Source: Augochlora pura (taxonomy: Eukaryota; Arthropoda; Insecta; Hymenoptera; Halictidae). Taken from it: a stretch of 64,000 nt of DNA. Below the pieces are notes generated by a model, which was not told the origin of the DNA, ran no database searches, and worked only from the letters and a program-made list of their open reading frames with translations. Shown one piece after another: positions 25,001 to 37,311 of the stretch. The DNA lies in NCBI RefSeq assembly GCF_028453695.1, contig NC_135774.1, forward strand, positions 27,652,001 through 27,716,000. The letters run 5' to 3'. Position 1 is the first letter of the stretch; the number at the start of each line of letters is the position of its first letter. The translations under genes were made by a program, and so were the position numbers.

Positions 25001-28000
25001 CCAGCAGGCACAGGGAAAACCGAAACAACGAAGGATCTAGGTCGAGCATTGGGTATAATGGTCTACGTGTTCAACTGTTCGGAGCAAATGGACTACAAGT
25101 CCTGCGGCAACATCTACAAAGGCCTGGCTCAAACAGGAGCCTGGGGCTGTTTCGACGAGTTCAATCGTATCACAGTAGAAGTCCTGTCAGTGGTAGCGGT
25201 CCAAGTAAAATCGATTCAGGACGCGATCAGAGACAAGAAGGACAAGTTCAACTTCATGGGAGAAATGATCAGCCTGGAACCCACTGTAGGCATCTTCATC
25301 ACGATGAACCCTGGCTACGCTGGTCGCACGGAGCTTCCAGAGAACTTGAAAGCCTTGTTCAGGCCTTGCGCCATGGTGGTGCCTGATTTCGAGCTGATCT
25401 GCGAGATCATGCTCGTGGCGGAGGGTTTCCAAGACGCCAGGATCCTCGCCAGGAAGTTCATCACGCTGTACACTCTGTGCAAAGAGCTTCTGTCGAAGCA
25501 GGATCACTACGACTGGGGTCTGAGAGCTATAAAGTCCGTGTTAGTAGTCGCAGGGAGCTTGAAACGAGGAGACCCTGGCAGACCCGAAGAACAAGTACTG
25601 ATGCGAGCCTTAAGGGACTTTAATATACCAAAAGTAGTCTCCGACGACCTGCCTGTCTTCATGGGACTGATCGCGGACCTGTTTCCAGCTCTGGACGTCC
25701 CCAGGAAGAGGGACGCGGAGTTCGAGAAGATGGTGAAGCAAGCTGCAGCCGACTTGCAACTTCAGCCAGAGGATGGGTTCATCTTGAAAGTGGTACAATT
25801 GGAAGAACTGCTCGAGGTGAGGCACTCGGTGTTCATCGTGGGAACCGCTGGCTCTGGCAAGACCCAAGTCTGGAAGACCCTGTTCAGGACCTACCAGAAC
25901 ATGAAGAGGAAGCCTGTGTACAACGACTTGAACCCCAAAGCTGTCACCAACGATGAACTCTTCGGAATCATCAATCCAGCGACTAGGGAGTGGAAGGATG
26001 GCTTGTTCTCTGTGATCATGAGGGAGCAGGCAAATTTGGGAGGCGAGAATCCGAAGTGGATCGTCTTGGACGGCGACATAGATCCCATGTGGATCGAGTC
26101 TTTGAACACTGTCATGGACGACAACAAGGTTCTGACTTTAGCTAGCAACGAAAGGATTGCTTTGACGCCTGTGATGCGACTGCTCTTCGAAATCTCGAAT
26201 TTGAGGACTGCCACTCCGGCTACGGTGTCCCGAGCTGGGATCCTGTACATCAATCCTCAAGATCTAGGTTGGAATCCTTATGTGACCAGCTGGGTGGAGA
26301 AGAGGACCTCGCCGATAGAGAAGTCGAACTTGGTGATGTTGTTCGATAAATATATTCCTCCTTGTTTAGACACTTTGAGGACCAGGTTCAAGAAGATCAC
26401 ACCTATCGCCGACATGGCGCACGTGGAGATGCTCTGTCATCTGTTACACTGTCTGCTAAAACCGGAGCTAACCGGCACCGACTTCTTGAAAGAGCACTAT
26501 GAATTATACTTCGTGTTCGCTGCTGTCTGGGCCTTCGGGTCTTCCATGTTCCAGGATCAAACCGTAGACTACAGAGTAGAATTCAGCAAATGGTGGGTGA
26601 ACGAGTTCAAGCAGATCAGGTTCCCCCAACAAGGCACTGTTTTCGATTACTACATCGACGCTGAGACAAAGAGCTTTGCTCCCTGGACGGAACGTCTGCC
26701 AAAGTTCGAGCTGGACCCTGAAATGCCTCTGCAAGCGGTGCTGGTTTACACGGCGGAGTCCATCAGGATCAAGTACTTCCTGGATCTCCTGATGGTGGAG
26801 AAACATCCGGTGATGTTAGTGGGCAGTGCTGGCTGCGGGAAGACGGTGCTGGTTGCCGAGAAGCTTCTACACCTGCCTGAGAACTATGCCGTGTCCAACG
26901 TGCCTTTTAATTTCTATACTACCTCGGAGATGCTGCAGAAGATCCTGGAGAAGTCGCTCGAGAAAAAAGCTGGCAGGAATTATGGCCCACCTGGGAACAA
27001 GACGTTAGTGTACTTCATAGACGACATGAACATGCCTGAGGTGGACGCTTATGGGACCGTTCAACCGCATACTCTGATTCGCCAACATTTGGATTATGGT
27101 CACTGGTATGACAGGACCAAGCTGACGCTGAAAGATATTCACAATTGCCAGTACGTCAGTTGCATGAACCCTACAGCCGGGTCTTTCACTATTAATCCAA
27201 GGTTGCAGAGGCATTTCTCTGTGTTCGCCGTTAGTTTTCCGAACACCGAGTCTCTGACCACGATCTACGCCTCCATTTTGTCGCAGCATCTGTCCAACAT
27301 CGAGCACAGGTATCTGTCGTCGCCTTTATTAATCCCTTGCAGTATAACTCTCATGCCTTTCATGACTGGTTATTATAGGGTTAAACACAACTCTCCTAAC
27401 GATACTGTATCGCAGGTTCCCCCATCCGGTCACAGAGCTCTGCAACAACATAGTGCAAGCCTCCATCCAGCTGCACCACCGCTGCGCTCAGATGTTCCTC
27501 CCGACAGCGGTGAAGTTCCACTACATCTTCAATCTCAGAGACCTGTCGAACTGTTTCCAAGGACTACTATTCAGCGGCAACGAATGCCTGCCATCCTCCC
27601 TGGATCTGATCAGGCTCTGGCTGCACGAGACTCATCGAGTTTACGGGGACAAGCTAACCGATGAAAAAGACATCGAAAGCTTCACGAAGCTCCAGCTGGA
27701 CATCCTCAAAAAGAACGTGGAAGAGGTCGACGAGGGAGCCGTTTTAGAAAAGCCGAATATTTACTGTCACTTCGCAGGTCATTTCGCCATCCCCTAATCA
27801 ATTGTTCTGAACACTTAACAAACGGCTCGAATCTGCTCTGTTTTTCCTAGTTTCCGGGCATTTTTCAGGGGAAATAATTAAACACGAATGTATGGATTTA
27901 AATTCCATTTATCTCTATTTAATTCGTCATCTTCAAATTCACTCCCTGAAGACCTAAATGACCTAACTACCTAAATGAAACTAACTAACCTAACTAACTA

Positions 28001-31000
28001 ACCTAAATGAAAAAACTAAATTTTCTAATTTCCACTAAAAATTCAAGCAAAAACGTAAATTCACGTGGCCCGTCCTAGGAAATTAGAATGGAAAAATGTA
28101 AATCTATGGGGCCCGTTTGTTAAGTGTTAAACAATTTCCAGAATCTAAGAATTGTTTTCCGCAGGCGGTGTCGGCGAGCCGAAATATATGCCAGTGAAGG
28201 AGTGGTCGACGTTACACAGATTATTATCCGAGGCGATGGTCAGCTACAATGATCTAGTGGCAGCCATGAATTTAGTGCTCTTCGAGGACGCCATGATGCA
28301 CGTGTGTCGCATAAACAGGATCCTAGAGTCACCGAGAGGCAGCGCTCTTCTAGTCGGCGTAGGAGGATCCGGGAAGCAAAGCTTGTCGCGACTGGCAGCG
28401 TTCATCAGCACGCTTGAGGTCTTCCAGATTCAACTGAAGAAGGGTTACGGCATAGCTGATCTCAAGCTAGAGCTCGCTGTCTTATATAACAAGGCAGGCT
28501 TGAAGAACTTGGGCCTGGTGTTCCTGATGACCGACGCGCAAGTCGCCAACGAGCAGTTCCTCGTGCTGATCAACGACATGCTTGCTTCCGGCGAGGTGCC
28601 TGACCTGTTCGCCGAGGACGAGGTCGAGAACATCATCGCAGGTTCGCTGCTTGGATGTGTTACGATTACACTGCGGATTTTTATGCAGAATAAAAATTAT
28701 CATCGTTGCTTGTATCAAACAGAAATGAGATTTTGAATATCTTTTTTTCAATGGTGTTAGTACGGTGAAATTAATACTGAAGTATTTGCGAGGTTGTTAA
28801 GGATGGATTATTGGCACGTGGTAGGATTGAAGCAAGTCTTGGACACGTTTAACTTTAACATAGATATTTAATTATAAATGAAACACACCATTCTTAAAAC
28901 TTTTAAATTCCCTTTTTATCTTCCACTTCTTTTGTTCTACTGTTCTTCGTTTCCATTCTTGCTGTAACCGCGCAAAGATCCGCAGTCCAATCGTAACGCA
29001 GTTAGCAAGACTACTGCAGACTTCTGCAACCCATCATGATGTACGACGACGCGTCGAATGCGTTTCTAAACGGTCGCAGGCGTCCGGAACGAGGTGAAAG
29101 GTGCCGGTATGCTAGACACCCGCGAGAACTGCTGGAAGTTCTTCATCGACCGGGTGCGCAGGCAGCTACGAATAGTTCTGTGCTTCTCCCCGGTCGGATC
29201 CACTTTAAGGGTTCGCTCGAGGAAATTCCCGGCCATAATAAATAGCACGGCGATAAACTGGTTCCACGAATGGCCGCAAGAAGCTTTGATGTCTGTGTCG
29301 AAGAGGTTCCTGCAGGAGTTGGACGAACTTCCCGAAAGTTATAGGTACACCGGGGCATTCCGTGGGGGGGAGCTGGAGGGAGGGAAGGGATGGGACGCGG
29401 ACGGGTATCTTCGGCCAATAGGGGCGGTTGTTGAAACGGACTTCGGAGAATTGCACGCGTTTAGAGGATCCGAGTGTACCGTCTCGATAGATACACCGGG
29501 ATATCGAGCCGTTGCCAAATACCGCGGCGGGGTGCACCACCCCTAACTTAGACATAACAATCGCTGTAATAGCTGTAGTTTTCCGTCGCGAAGTCAGACC
29601 GATTCTCTTGATTCAGAGACTCGGCGGCGAAGTTCATGGCACACGCTCACACGAGCGTGAACGCGGCCAGTCGCCACTATCTCGCTAGCGAGCGTCGCTA
29701 CAACTACACGACGCCGAAGTCGTTCCTCGAGCAGATCAGCCTGTACACACGTTTGCTGAAGACAAAGTCGAAAGAGCTGTGCGCCAGAGTGGCCAGGTTG
29801 GAGAACGGCTTGGAGAAGCTCAGGTCGACCGCGGTGCAGGTGGACAAGCTGAAGGAGAAGCTGGCGGTGCAAGAGGTGGAATTGCAGCAGAAGAACGACG
29901 CCGCGGACGCGTTGATCGCGATCGTAGGCGTGGAGACGGAGAAGGTGCAGAAGGAGAAGGCTCTGGGTATGGGAACTCCGATCGTTTAAAACAGATCAAA
30001 CTTTCCGCGCATGCAAATTCATTTCCGATTGTCTGCAGCCGACGAGGAGGAGTCGAAGGTGGCGATAATCGCGGAGGAAGTGTCGAAGAAGCAAAAGGAC
30101 TGCGAGGCGGACCTGACGAAGGCGGAGCCGGCTCTGCTGGCTGCCCAGGAAGCGCTGAACACCCTGAACAAGGCGAACCTAACCGAATTAAAGTCGTTCG
30201 GCTCGCCTCCAGGCGCCGTGACCAACGTGACGGCGGCCGTGATGGTCCTGCTGGCACCGGCGGGCAAAGTGCCCAAGGATCGCAGCTGGAAGGCTGCCAA
30301 GGTAAAACGAGGTCAACGGATCGTCGCCACGGATGCTTGCAGAGAACGTTCTTTTCTCCCTCTTCAGATCGTGATGGCGAAGGTCGACACGTTCCTCGAC
30401 TCCCTGATCAATTACGACAAGGAGAACATCCATCCCGAAGTGATCAAAGCCATTCAACCGTACCTGAAGGACTCGGAGTTCGAACCCGAGTTCGTTAGGT
30501 CGAAGTCGGCGGCCGCGGCAGGTCTTTGCGCTTGGGTGATCAACATCATCAAGTTCTACGAGGTGTTCTGCGACGTGGAGCCGAAGAGGAAGGCGCTGGC
30601 GCACGCGAACGCCGAACTCGCTGCTGCGCAGGACAAGCTGGGCGTGATTAAGCGGAAAGTTGCTGTACGCGATCATTTGAATAGTTCGATTAATTTATTT
30701 ATTAGCTTAGTAGTTGATGAACATTATTGGTTTTATTGTTGCTTTGGAATTTAGTCTCTCGAGGAGCAATTGGCGAAGCTGACGGCGGACTTCGAGCAAG
30801 CTACTGCCGAAAAGTTAAAGTGCCAGCAAGAGGCCGACGCTACCAATGCAACCATCGCGCTGGCTAATAGGCTGGTAGGTGGTTTAGCCTCGGAGAACGT
30901 TCGATGGGCAGATTCCGTCGCGAAGTAAGTTGCCCAAGGAGTGAATGCACTTTGGCGATCACTTTCGAAAGGCTACGAATAAACGATTCGTTAAAGTTTC

Positions 31001-34000
31001 ATGCAGCAAGCGTCAACCTTGCCAGGCGACGTGCTACTGGTAACAGCGTTCATCTCATACGTCGGCTGCTTCACGAAGCAATTCCGACAGGATCTCCAGC
31101 AGAAGCAATGGCTGCCGTTCCTAAGAACGATGGAACCCCCGGTTCCGATAACAGAAGGCCTGGACCCGTTGTCCTTGCTAACGGACGACACTCAAATAGC
31201 CAAATGGAACAACGAGGGTCTGCCGAACGACAGGATGTCGACGGAGAACGCCACTATTTTGACAAACTCGGACCGTTGGCCGCTGATGATCGATCCCCAA
31301 GTAATTACGTCGTTCTAGCCGCGCGGTCCCCGCATCGCCGCCTCTAAAACGATCAACTTCCACAGCTCCAGGGCATCAAGTGGATCAAACAGAAGTACGG
31401 CGAGGAGCTGAGGGTCATTAGGCTGGGCCAGAAGGGTTGCCTGGATGTCATCGAGCAGTCGCTTGCCTCGGGTTCGACCGTTTTAGTCGAGAACATCGGC
31501 GAGACGGTGGATCCGGTGCTGGATCCTCTGTTGGGCAGGAACTTGATTAAGAAGGGTCGCGCGATTAAGATCGGCGACAAGGAGGTCGAGTACAATCCGC
31601 TGTTCAGATTACTGTTGCACACCAAGCTGGCTAATCCGCATTACAAGCCGGAGATGCAGGCGCAAACTACCCTGATTAATTTCACGGTGACGAGGGACGG
31701 GCTCGAGGACCAACTGCTGGCGGAAGTGGTGAAGGCAGAGCGGCCGGACCTAGAGGAGCTCAAGGCGGAGCTGACCAGGCAGCAGAACGACTTCAAGATC
31801 ACGTTGAATAGTTTGGAGGACTCGCTGTTATCGAGGTAAGACTGCCGTGAACTCTCTTGTGCTTTCGTTAGGCTACCGAGAAGGTTAATACTGCATTGGT
31901 CAATAAAGAGGTTAGACTGTGGATTTAGTTCATTTTTGACAAAAGTATAATTTTAATTCAAATATAATTTTATAATTTTCTATTACGTATAACCTATGAA
32001 AATGACTGAAAGAAAAAAGGAAATGGGAATTAAATTTTGTTGAATGAATAGTAATACATAATATACAAAATTAAAAATGAAAAGCAAAATGTATTAATTC
32101 TTTTATAAAATTTAGATATTTGTAACACAATAATATGTCTTAATTTTATGTAAAAATAAAAAATATAAATGAATAGCTAAAATGTCAGAGTAGATATACA
32201 ATTACAAAGGGTTAACATAGACTGTTTTAAGTTTGAGTTCAAGACAGTTTATTTAAAGTTAACGCAGACACAAAGATCCACAGTCTAACGAAGATAAATG
32301 TCACCGAAAGAGGATCGAATCTCGTGAAGTAGTGGTTCAACTATTTCGACGGCGAGCTCCATCAGAAGCCTTCCCGTTGGCTCGACGTTTCCGTTCGTTC
32401 GATATCTCTGATCGTTTTCCGATGACGAGCCGACAATTGTCCGCAGACTGTCGTCGGCTGGCAGCAACGTGCTGGGCGACACGTCGCTGGTGGAGAACCT
32501 CGAGACGACCAAGAGGACCGCGGCGGAAATCGAGTCGAAGGTGACGGAAGCCCGCGGGACCAGCAAAGAGATCGACGCTGCCCGAGAACTGTATCGACCG
32601 GCCGCCGCCAGAGCCTCCCTCCTCTATTTCATCCTGAACGATCTGAACACCATCAACTCGATTTATCAGTTCTCGCTGAAGGCCTTCAGCGTCGTGTTCC
32701 AGAACGCGATCTCGAAGGCGGACCCGGCGCCGGACGTGTCCGGCCGCGTGAAGAATCTGATCGAGTGCATCACGTACTCGGTGTTCATGTACACGAGCCG
32801 TGGCCTGTTCGAGTGCGACAAGCTGATCTTTGCCTCGCAGATGGCCTTTCAGATATTGCTGGCGAGGAACGAGGTGACTACCGGCGAGCTGGACTTTCTC
32901 CTGCGGTTCCCCATCACGCCCCATGTCACCTCGCCGGTCGACTTTCTCACGAACACCAGCTGGGGCGGCATCAGGAGCCTGGCCAGCCGAGAGGAGTTTC
33001 GGTGAGAAATTTTCGATCTTTCGCCCGGGTCGACGACTCGTTTCACACCTTTGCCCGCGCAGAAATTTAGACAGGGACATAGAGAGCTCGGCGAAGCGTT
33101 GGAAGAAGCTGGTGGAATGCGAGTGCCCGGAGCGGGAGAAGTTCCCGCAGGAGTGGAAGAACAAGACGACTATACAGCGGCTGTGCATGCTGAGAGCACT
33201 GCGACCCGACAGGATGACGTACGCGATCGCTGCGTTTATCGAGGAGAAGCTGGGGCCTAGATACATCGAAGGCAGAACAGTGGAGTTTGCGAAGTCGTTC
33301 GAAGAAACCGGGCCATCGACGCCGATCTTTTTCATCCTCTCTCCCGGAGTGAATCCTCTGAAGGTCTCAAAAATCCCTAATACCTCCCTCCAACCTTTCC
33401 ACGATATTTCTCCAAATTATTTTATCTCCAGGACGTGGAAGACCTAGGTCGCCGACTAGGCTTCACCCTGGACAACCAAAACTTCCACAACGTGTCTCTA
33501 GGCCAGGGTCAGGAGACCGTCGCGGAGCAAGCGATGGACGAGGCGGCGACGAACGGCCACTGGGTTGTCCTCCAAAATATTCACTTGGTGAAGAAGTGGC
33601 TGCCGCTGCTGGAGAAGAAGCTGGAGGTCGCCGCGGACGGGTCCCACGCCGAGTACAGGGTGTTCATGAGCGCGGAGCCGGCCAGCACACCCGCGGGACA
33701 CATCATCCCCCAAGTAAGAGCTTCCCTTTGTGCTCCGACACCCTCTAACTAATTGCAAAGCCGAAGTCGATCGTGTCTGAAACGGGACGAATTAGGGGAT
33801 CCTGGAGTCGTCCATTAAGATCACGAACGAGCCGCCGACGGGGATGCAGGCGAACCTCCACAAAGCGTTGGACAACTTCAGCCAGGAGACGCTCGAGATG
33901 TGCAGCAAGGAGGCCGAGTTCAAGGCGATCCTGTTCTCCCTGTGCTACTTCCACGCGGTGGTCGCCGAGCGGCGCAAGTTCGGCCCGCAGGGCTGGAACA

Positions 34001-35676
34001 AGATCTACCCGTTCAACGTCGGCGACCTGCACATCAGCGTCAGCGTCCTCTATAATTATCTGGAGGCCTCGGCCAAGGTGCCCTGGGAGGACTTGAGGTT
34101 CGCGTTCACGCCCCGCTTCCCCTTCCCCGTTGCTTCGGCTCGAGTAATTGTCCTAATAGTCGATGGTGGATCAAGGTATCTGTTCGGGGAGATCATGTAC
34201 GGAGGCCACATCACGGACGACTGGGACAGGAGGCTGTGCGTCTCCTACCTGGAGGAGCTGATGCAGCCGGATCTGGTGGACGGAGAGCTGCAGTTAGCGC
34301 CAGGTGAAGCACTTCTTACGAACGATCAATTAACCCCTTCGCTACGGCACGTTTACAATATTATTAAAATACAAAATTATAAGTAATATAGGATGGCACT
34401 TGTATACACACGTTTGGTTTCGATAAATGAGTGTCAGGATTTACAAGTTTCACTTTCGAAGGATTCCCCGCGCCCCCGAACACCGATCTCATCGGCTACC
34501 ACGCGTACATCGACGAGGCGATGCCTCCGGAGTCCCCTTACCTCTACGGTCTTCATCCCAACGCGGAGATAGGCTTCCTGACGATGACCGCGGAGAATCT
34601 CTTTAAGACCGTCTTCGAGATGCAGCCTAGAGACTCGGGGAGCTCCGGCGGGCAAACGGTGACTCGGGAAGAGAAGGTAACAATTACTTTGCGACGTTTG
34701 CGTCTTGTTAATCAAAAGATCGTCTAGGTGAAGCAAATATTGGACGAGATAATGGAGAAGCTGCCGGACGAGTTCAACATGACAGAAATCATGGGCAAGG
34801 TGGAGGAGAGGACCCCGTACGTGATCGTAGCATTCCAGGAATGCGAGAGGATGAACTATCTGACGATAGAGATCAAGAGATCGCTCCGCGAGCTGGATCT
34901 CGGTCTGAAGGGCGAGCTGACCATCACCTCGGACATGGAGGACCTGGAGAACGCGGTGTTCCTGGACCAAGTGCCACCTGTATGGGCACAACGGGCTTAT
35001 CCGTCTCTTTTAGGCCTCTCCGGCTGGTTCGTCGACCTGCTGCTGAGGATCAGGGAGCTGGAAACCTGGTCCACGGATTTCGTCGTAAGAAAACGCTTAT
35101 CCCGCAGACGGATCCGAACTCTCGTCGTCACTGTCGCCGAGAAGCCACGCTTGATATCTTGTTCCAGCTGCCGTCGTCGGTCTGGCTGGCGGGATTCTTC
35201 AACCCCCAGTCCCTATTGACAGCCATTATGCAGTCGACTGCCAGGAGACAGGAGCTACCCCTCGACAAGATGTGTCTGCAGTGCGACGTCACGAAGAAGA
35301 ACAAGGAAGAATTCACGTAAGCGACGGAGCGGAGAAGGATGATGGCGTAATTTCTATTTGATTCCGCGTTCTCTGCGATAGCTCGGCGCCCAGGGACGGC
35401 GCCTACATCCACGGAATCTTCATGGAGGGCGCCAGATGGGACGTCCAAACGGGTATCATCGTTGATTCGAAACCGAAGGAGCTGTTCCCGGCTATGCCTG
35501 TGATCAACGTGCGAGCGATCACGCAGGACAAGCAGGATCTTAGGAACATGTACGAGTGTCCTGTTTACAAGACCAGGACCAGAGGACCCACCTATGTGTG
35601 GACCTTTAATTTGAAGACCAAGGACAAGCCTGCCAAGTGGACCTTGGCCGGCGTCGCGCTGTTACTGCAAACTTAA
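14996..35676 (+). CDS. axonemal dynein heavy chain, outer-arm beta class (DNAH9/11/17; Dhc93AB/kl-5-like)
   Basis: This is a motor ATPase of the outer dynein arm of cilia and sperm flagella. I resolved 35 exons; the phase agrees at every junction and the total is 13,380 nt (4,459 residues plus stop), the normal size for this family. All introns are GT-AG. The N-terminus (RLEYIG, ENPTPDVELEYW-like), the stalk and the C-terminus (RGPTYVWTFNLKTK, ending in LLLQT) match the beta-type outer-arm chains rather than cytoplasmic or inner-arm types. P-loops: AAA1 GPAGTGKT (residues about 1843-1850), AAA2 GTAGSGKT (2124-2131), AAA3 GSAGCGKT (2451-2458), AAA4 GVGGSGKQ (2798-2805). The AAA1 Walker B is CFDEFNR (about 1893). 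The start is the ATG at 14,996, which opens the conserved N-terminus. In insects without motile epithelial cilia, expected sites are sperm and chordotonal neurons (family knowledge). No frameshift or missing segment was seen. Whether it corresponds to Dhc93AB or the testis paralogue kl-5 is not settled. Confidence 0.95.
16406..16612. mobile_element. long-hairpin MITE in dynein intron 3
   Basis: The two halves are near-perfect inverses. The left half has CTTTTTCCTTTGCG, GAGTTATTAACGAAAAAC and TGACCAATGA; the right half has the inverse of each, meeting at about 16,500-16,515. A 207-base inverted repeat with almost no loop is typical of a foldback MITE. It lies wholly within intron 3 and does not touch the splice sites. 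Confidence 0.8.
20459..20610. mobile_element. TTAA-flanked MITE in dynein intron 10
   Basis: TTAA plus TACATTGAGTGCCA on the left; TGGCAGTCATTACG plus TTAA on the right, which is the inverse. It is about 152 bp, and its termini resemble those of the element at 59,986-60,228 (ACGTTGAATGCCG type). Confidence 0.65.
22527..22655. repeat. AT-rich minisatellite in dynein intron 13
   Basis: A unit of about 30 bases with the core TAGTATACATTGTATATTA repeats four times with small changes. Confidence 0.7.
22860..24597 (+). CDS. dynein exons 14-16: linker
   Basis: Exons: 22860-23105, 23176-23707, 24033-24597 (residues about 1368-1815). They encode the linker that swings across the ring during the power stroke. 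Conserved landmarks are FVSSSDLLDILSNG, YEEKPREQWLFDYPAQ, QIWWTTEV, MTICTIDVH and LRHRWDE. The last of these leads into the start of AAA1 (YEYLGNTPR spans the exon 16/17 junction, with the donor at 24,598). Confidence 0.93.
23800..23960. repeat. AT-rich tandem repeat in dynein intron 15
   Basis: A short unit around ATTATTCTAAAATTA repeats about ten times in degenerate form. Confidence 0.7.
24916..27309 (+). CDS. dynein exon 17: AAA1 to AAA3
   Basis: A single 2,394-nt exon covers residues 1815-2612. It carries the main catalytic P-loop of AAA1 (GPAGTGKT, about 24,998-25,021), the AAA1 Walker B (GCFDEFNRI), the sensor stretch ITMNPGYAGR, and the P-loops of AAA2 (25,841) and AAA3 (26,822) with FIDDMNMP as the AAA3 Walker B. 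All key Lys and acidic residues are present, so ATP hydrolysis at AAA1 is predicted intact. The concentration of coding sequence in one exon contrasts with the fragmented tail and C-terminus. Confidence 0.95.
27416..29344 (+). CDS. dynein exons 18-20: end of AAA3 and AAA4
   Basis: Exons: 27416-27777, 28165-28641, 29080-29344 (residues about 2613-2980). Landmarks are NLRDLSNCFQGLL, GEPKYMPV, the AAA4 P-loop LVGVGGSGKQSLSRLA and the stretch DLFAEDEVENI. The junction 28641/29080 splices IIAG to VRNEV, and ENCWKFFIDRVR and LCFSPVGSTLRVR follow. Intron 18 contains an inverted-repeat element (27,810-28,128). Confidence 0.92.
27810..28128. mobile_element. inverted-terminal-repeat element in dynein intron 18
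   Basis: The left end AACACTTAACAAACGG and right end CCGTTTGTTAAGTGTT are perfect inverses 319 bp apart. Similarity continues inward (TTTCCTAG and CTAGGAAA). The inside is AT-rich and non-coding. Confidence 0.7.
29617..30924 (+). CDS. dynein exons 21-24: stalk and microtubule-binding domain
   Basis: Exons: 29617-29966, 30039-30301, 30368-30664, 30755-30924 (residues about 2981-3340). CC1 begins around RRYNYTTPKSFLEQ and is rich in Lys, Glu and Leu heptads. The microtubule-binding tip includes NLTELKSFGSPP and PKDRSWKAAK. CC2 returns through FCDVEPKR and KLKCQQEAD to ANRLVGGLASENVRWADS. The helices are uninterrupted across the four exons. Confidence 0.92.
30997..35676 (+). CDS. dynein exons 25-35: AAA5, AAA6 and C-terminal domain
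   Basis: Exons: 30997-31300, 31366-31835, 32447-33001, 33063-33363, 33432-33713, 33796-34097, 34176-34303, 34462-34676, 34728-35084, 35168-35316, 35382-35676. Landmarks are NEGLPNDRMS and WPLMIDPQLQGIKWIK (AAA5), QATLINFTVTRDGLEDQLL-like sequence in exon 26, FFILSPGVNPLKDVE across exons 28/29, NFHNVSLGQGQE, FMSAEPA, and GGHITDDWDRR in exon 31. The exon 32 acceptor is ambiguous. I prefer 34,462 because it restores the family's APGFP; use of 34,438 would add eight residues. The exon 25 acceptor (30,997) has a weak pyrimidine tract but restores the conserved NF.QQ. Stop codon TAA at 35,674-35,676. Confidence 0.92.
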
Positions 35677-35749
35677 ATTGTTAAGAGATTGCCTAGGTTT
35701 ATTGTCTATGCTTCGAGGCGAGCAAAATGTTGAATTTGATTATTTCCAG

Positions 35750-35755
35750 ATTATT
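35750..35755 (+). terminator. possible dynein poly(A) signal (ATTAAA variant)
   Basis: ATTAAA lies about 75 bases after the stop codon. No canonical AATAAA is closer. This is a weak assignment. Confidence 0.3.
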
Positions 35756-35759
35756 AAAG

Positions 35760-37311
35760 TTATCAAAAAATAAGTGATCATTTGACTTGCGAGTTACATG
35801 GTTAATTATAGTAGCTTTTAGTTACTATACCTAATACTTATTTGTAGAATATTTTCAGATTGGTAGTAATCGTCGTTTACGTTTCGTTTACTATATTTTA
35901 GTAAACATAAAAGTCATGGAAAGCAATGAAAGAAAAATATAACAGATGAAACAAATATATCACAGAGAGGACACAATAATGCAGATTGCAACGATAAAGA
36001 AATTAATATAAAAATGCAGACTACACTGGGCTACTATCGAATGCTTATCATTATCAGTCAATAGTTATGACAATACTCTCACGATCCGTAACACGTGCAT
36101 AATTTCTCTCACTCGACTCGTTGAACGTACTTTGGTTCCTCTAACGAACTACTCTCGTGCTCGAAATCGTCCCGATCCGCAATTAGGTCCGACCGAAATG
36201 TGTCAAACGACCGGTTCGCCTGTTCCCATCGATCGATCCGCGAATGTCGGTCGTTTAAAAAGGAGCAGGGGGGGGGGGGCTGACACACGTGGCCGGACGA
36301 TTGCTGCGGCGGAAGCAGAAGAAGAAGAAGAAGCAGAAGAAGACAATAATTCGAGCGTAAATCCCGGAGGGCCCATCGAACGTAGGATATCTAGAGGTCG
36401 ACTAATCGACCAGGAGTTAATAAACCGTAAGACGGAAGGAAACCGACGCGAGGTCTCCGGAGGAGTCGCCCCGTTTCCTGTCGGCCGACTTTCCTCGTTG
36501 AGGGGACAGCGGAGTGGGGCGGAATTATCTGTCATTCCTTCGAAATAAAACCATCGGCGAAGGGGATCGATAGTCGCGGGAGCCGGCCGTGAAAATAACA
36601 GAAAGAGAAAAAGAAAAAAAGAAAAGGAAAGCGGAGGACCGCGGAAGGTGAAAACGCGCGTCGGTATACGAGAGAGAGAAAGAGAGAGAGAGAGAGATCG
36701 GGGCCGCCTCGGGGACATAAAAGCTTTCAGATTGCGGCGCGGGATCAAAATTGTATCGTGTTAGCGAAAGAAATTAGATTTCCCTTCCGACGGGGACGTC
36801 GAAGCGCGCAGCGGATCGCTCGGGGAACGATCTCTCGCTACAGAATGGAATCCCATCAAATATGCAGAGGTTATTAGCTCTCGAAGAACCGAGGAAAAAT
36901 GTTTGCCCCCGTCGTTCGCCCACCTCCCGCCCCCACCCCGAAAGGATCCCCGGTCCCACGAAGACGCGGGGAAGATAAACTCCTGTTGATCAACCTGTTA
37001 ACTAATGCAGCCGCTGTTTCTGCCGTGGGGTGTAGCTCTCTCCGCTTTATAAATTCTACATCGGGCCCGTAAGTAGTTCTAAAAACTTCTCTGTTCGCCC
37101 GGCCGCTATTTATTTAATCTCTCGCTACACGCACGCTCTTCCCGCCGAACAAAGAACTTGCTCTTCGGTTTCATGAAAACAACATCGAGACCGGCTCTGG
37201 GACTCCTCTTCTAATGGCGGACCTATGGTGGTCTGAAACGACGTCCATCGCCGATTCTATCGAAAAGTCGTTAAAAGTGAGATCACTCTGTGGCACCTGG
37301 TGTAAAAACCA
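35760..37311. other. gene-free region downstream of dynein
   Basis: AT-rich up to about 36,100, then GC-rich with a 12-base G run (36,268-36,279), an AAG trinucleotide tract near 36,315-36,345 and a GA tract at 36,668-36,698. No supported exon. Confidence 0.45.

Noticed and set aside
27955..28015. CCTAA/CTAA repeats resembling insect telomere (TTAGG) sequence
   Set aside because: Irregular mixture of CTAA and CCTAAATG within a MITE; not an array of exact TTAGG units.
34438..34461. Earlier acceptor for dynein exon 32
   Set aside because: It keeps frame but adds eight residues not seen in the family; the acceptor before 34,462 restores the conserved APGFP and has a better pyrimidine stretch. 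Kept as an alternative.
14996..35676. Possibility that the dynein region is several genes or a pseudogene
   Set aside because: Every junction is phase-consistent and the summed length is exactly divisible by three, with all four P-loops and both termini present.
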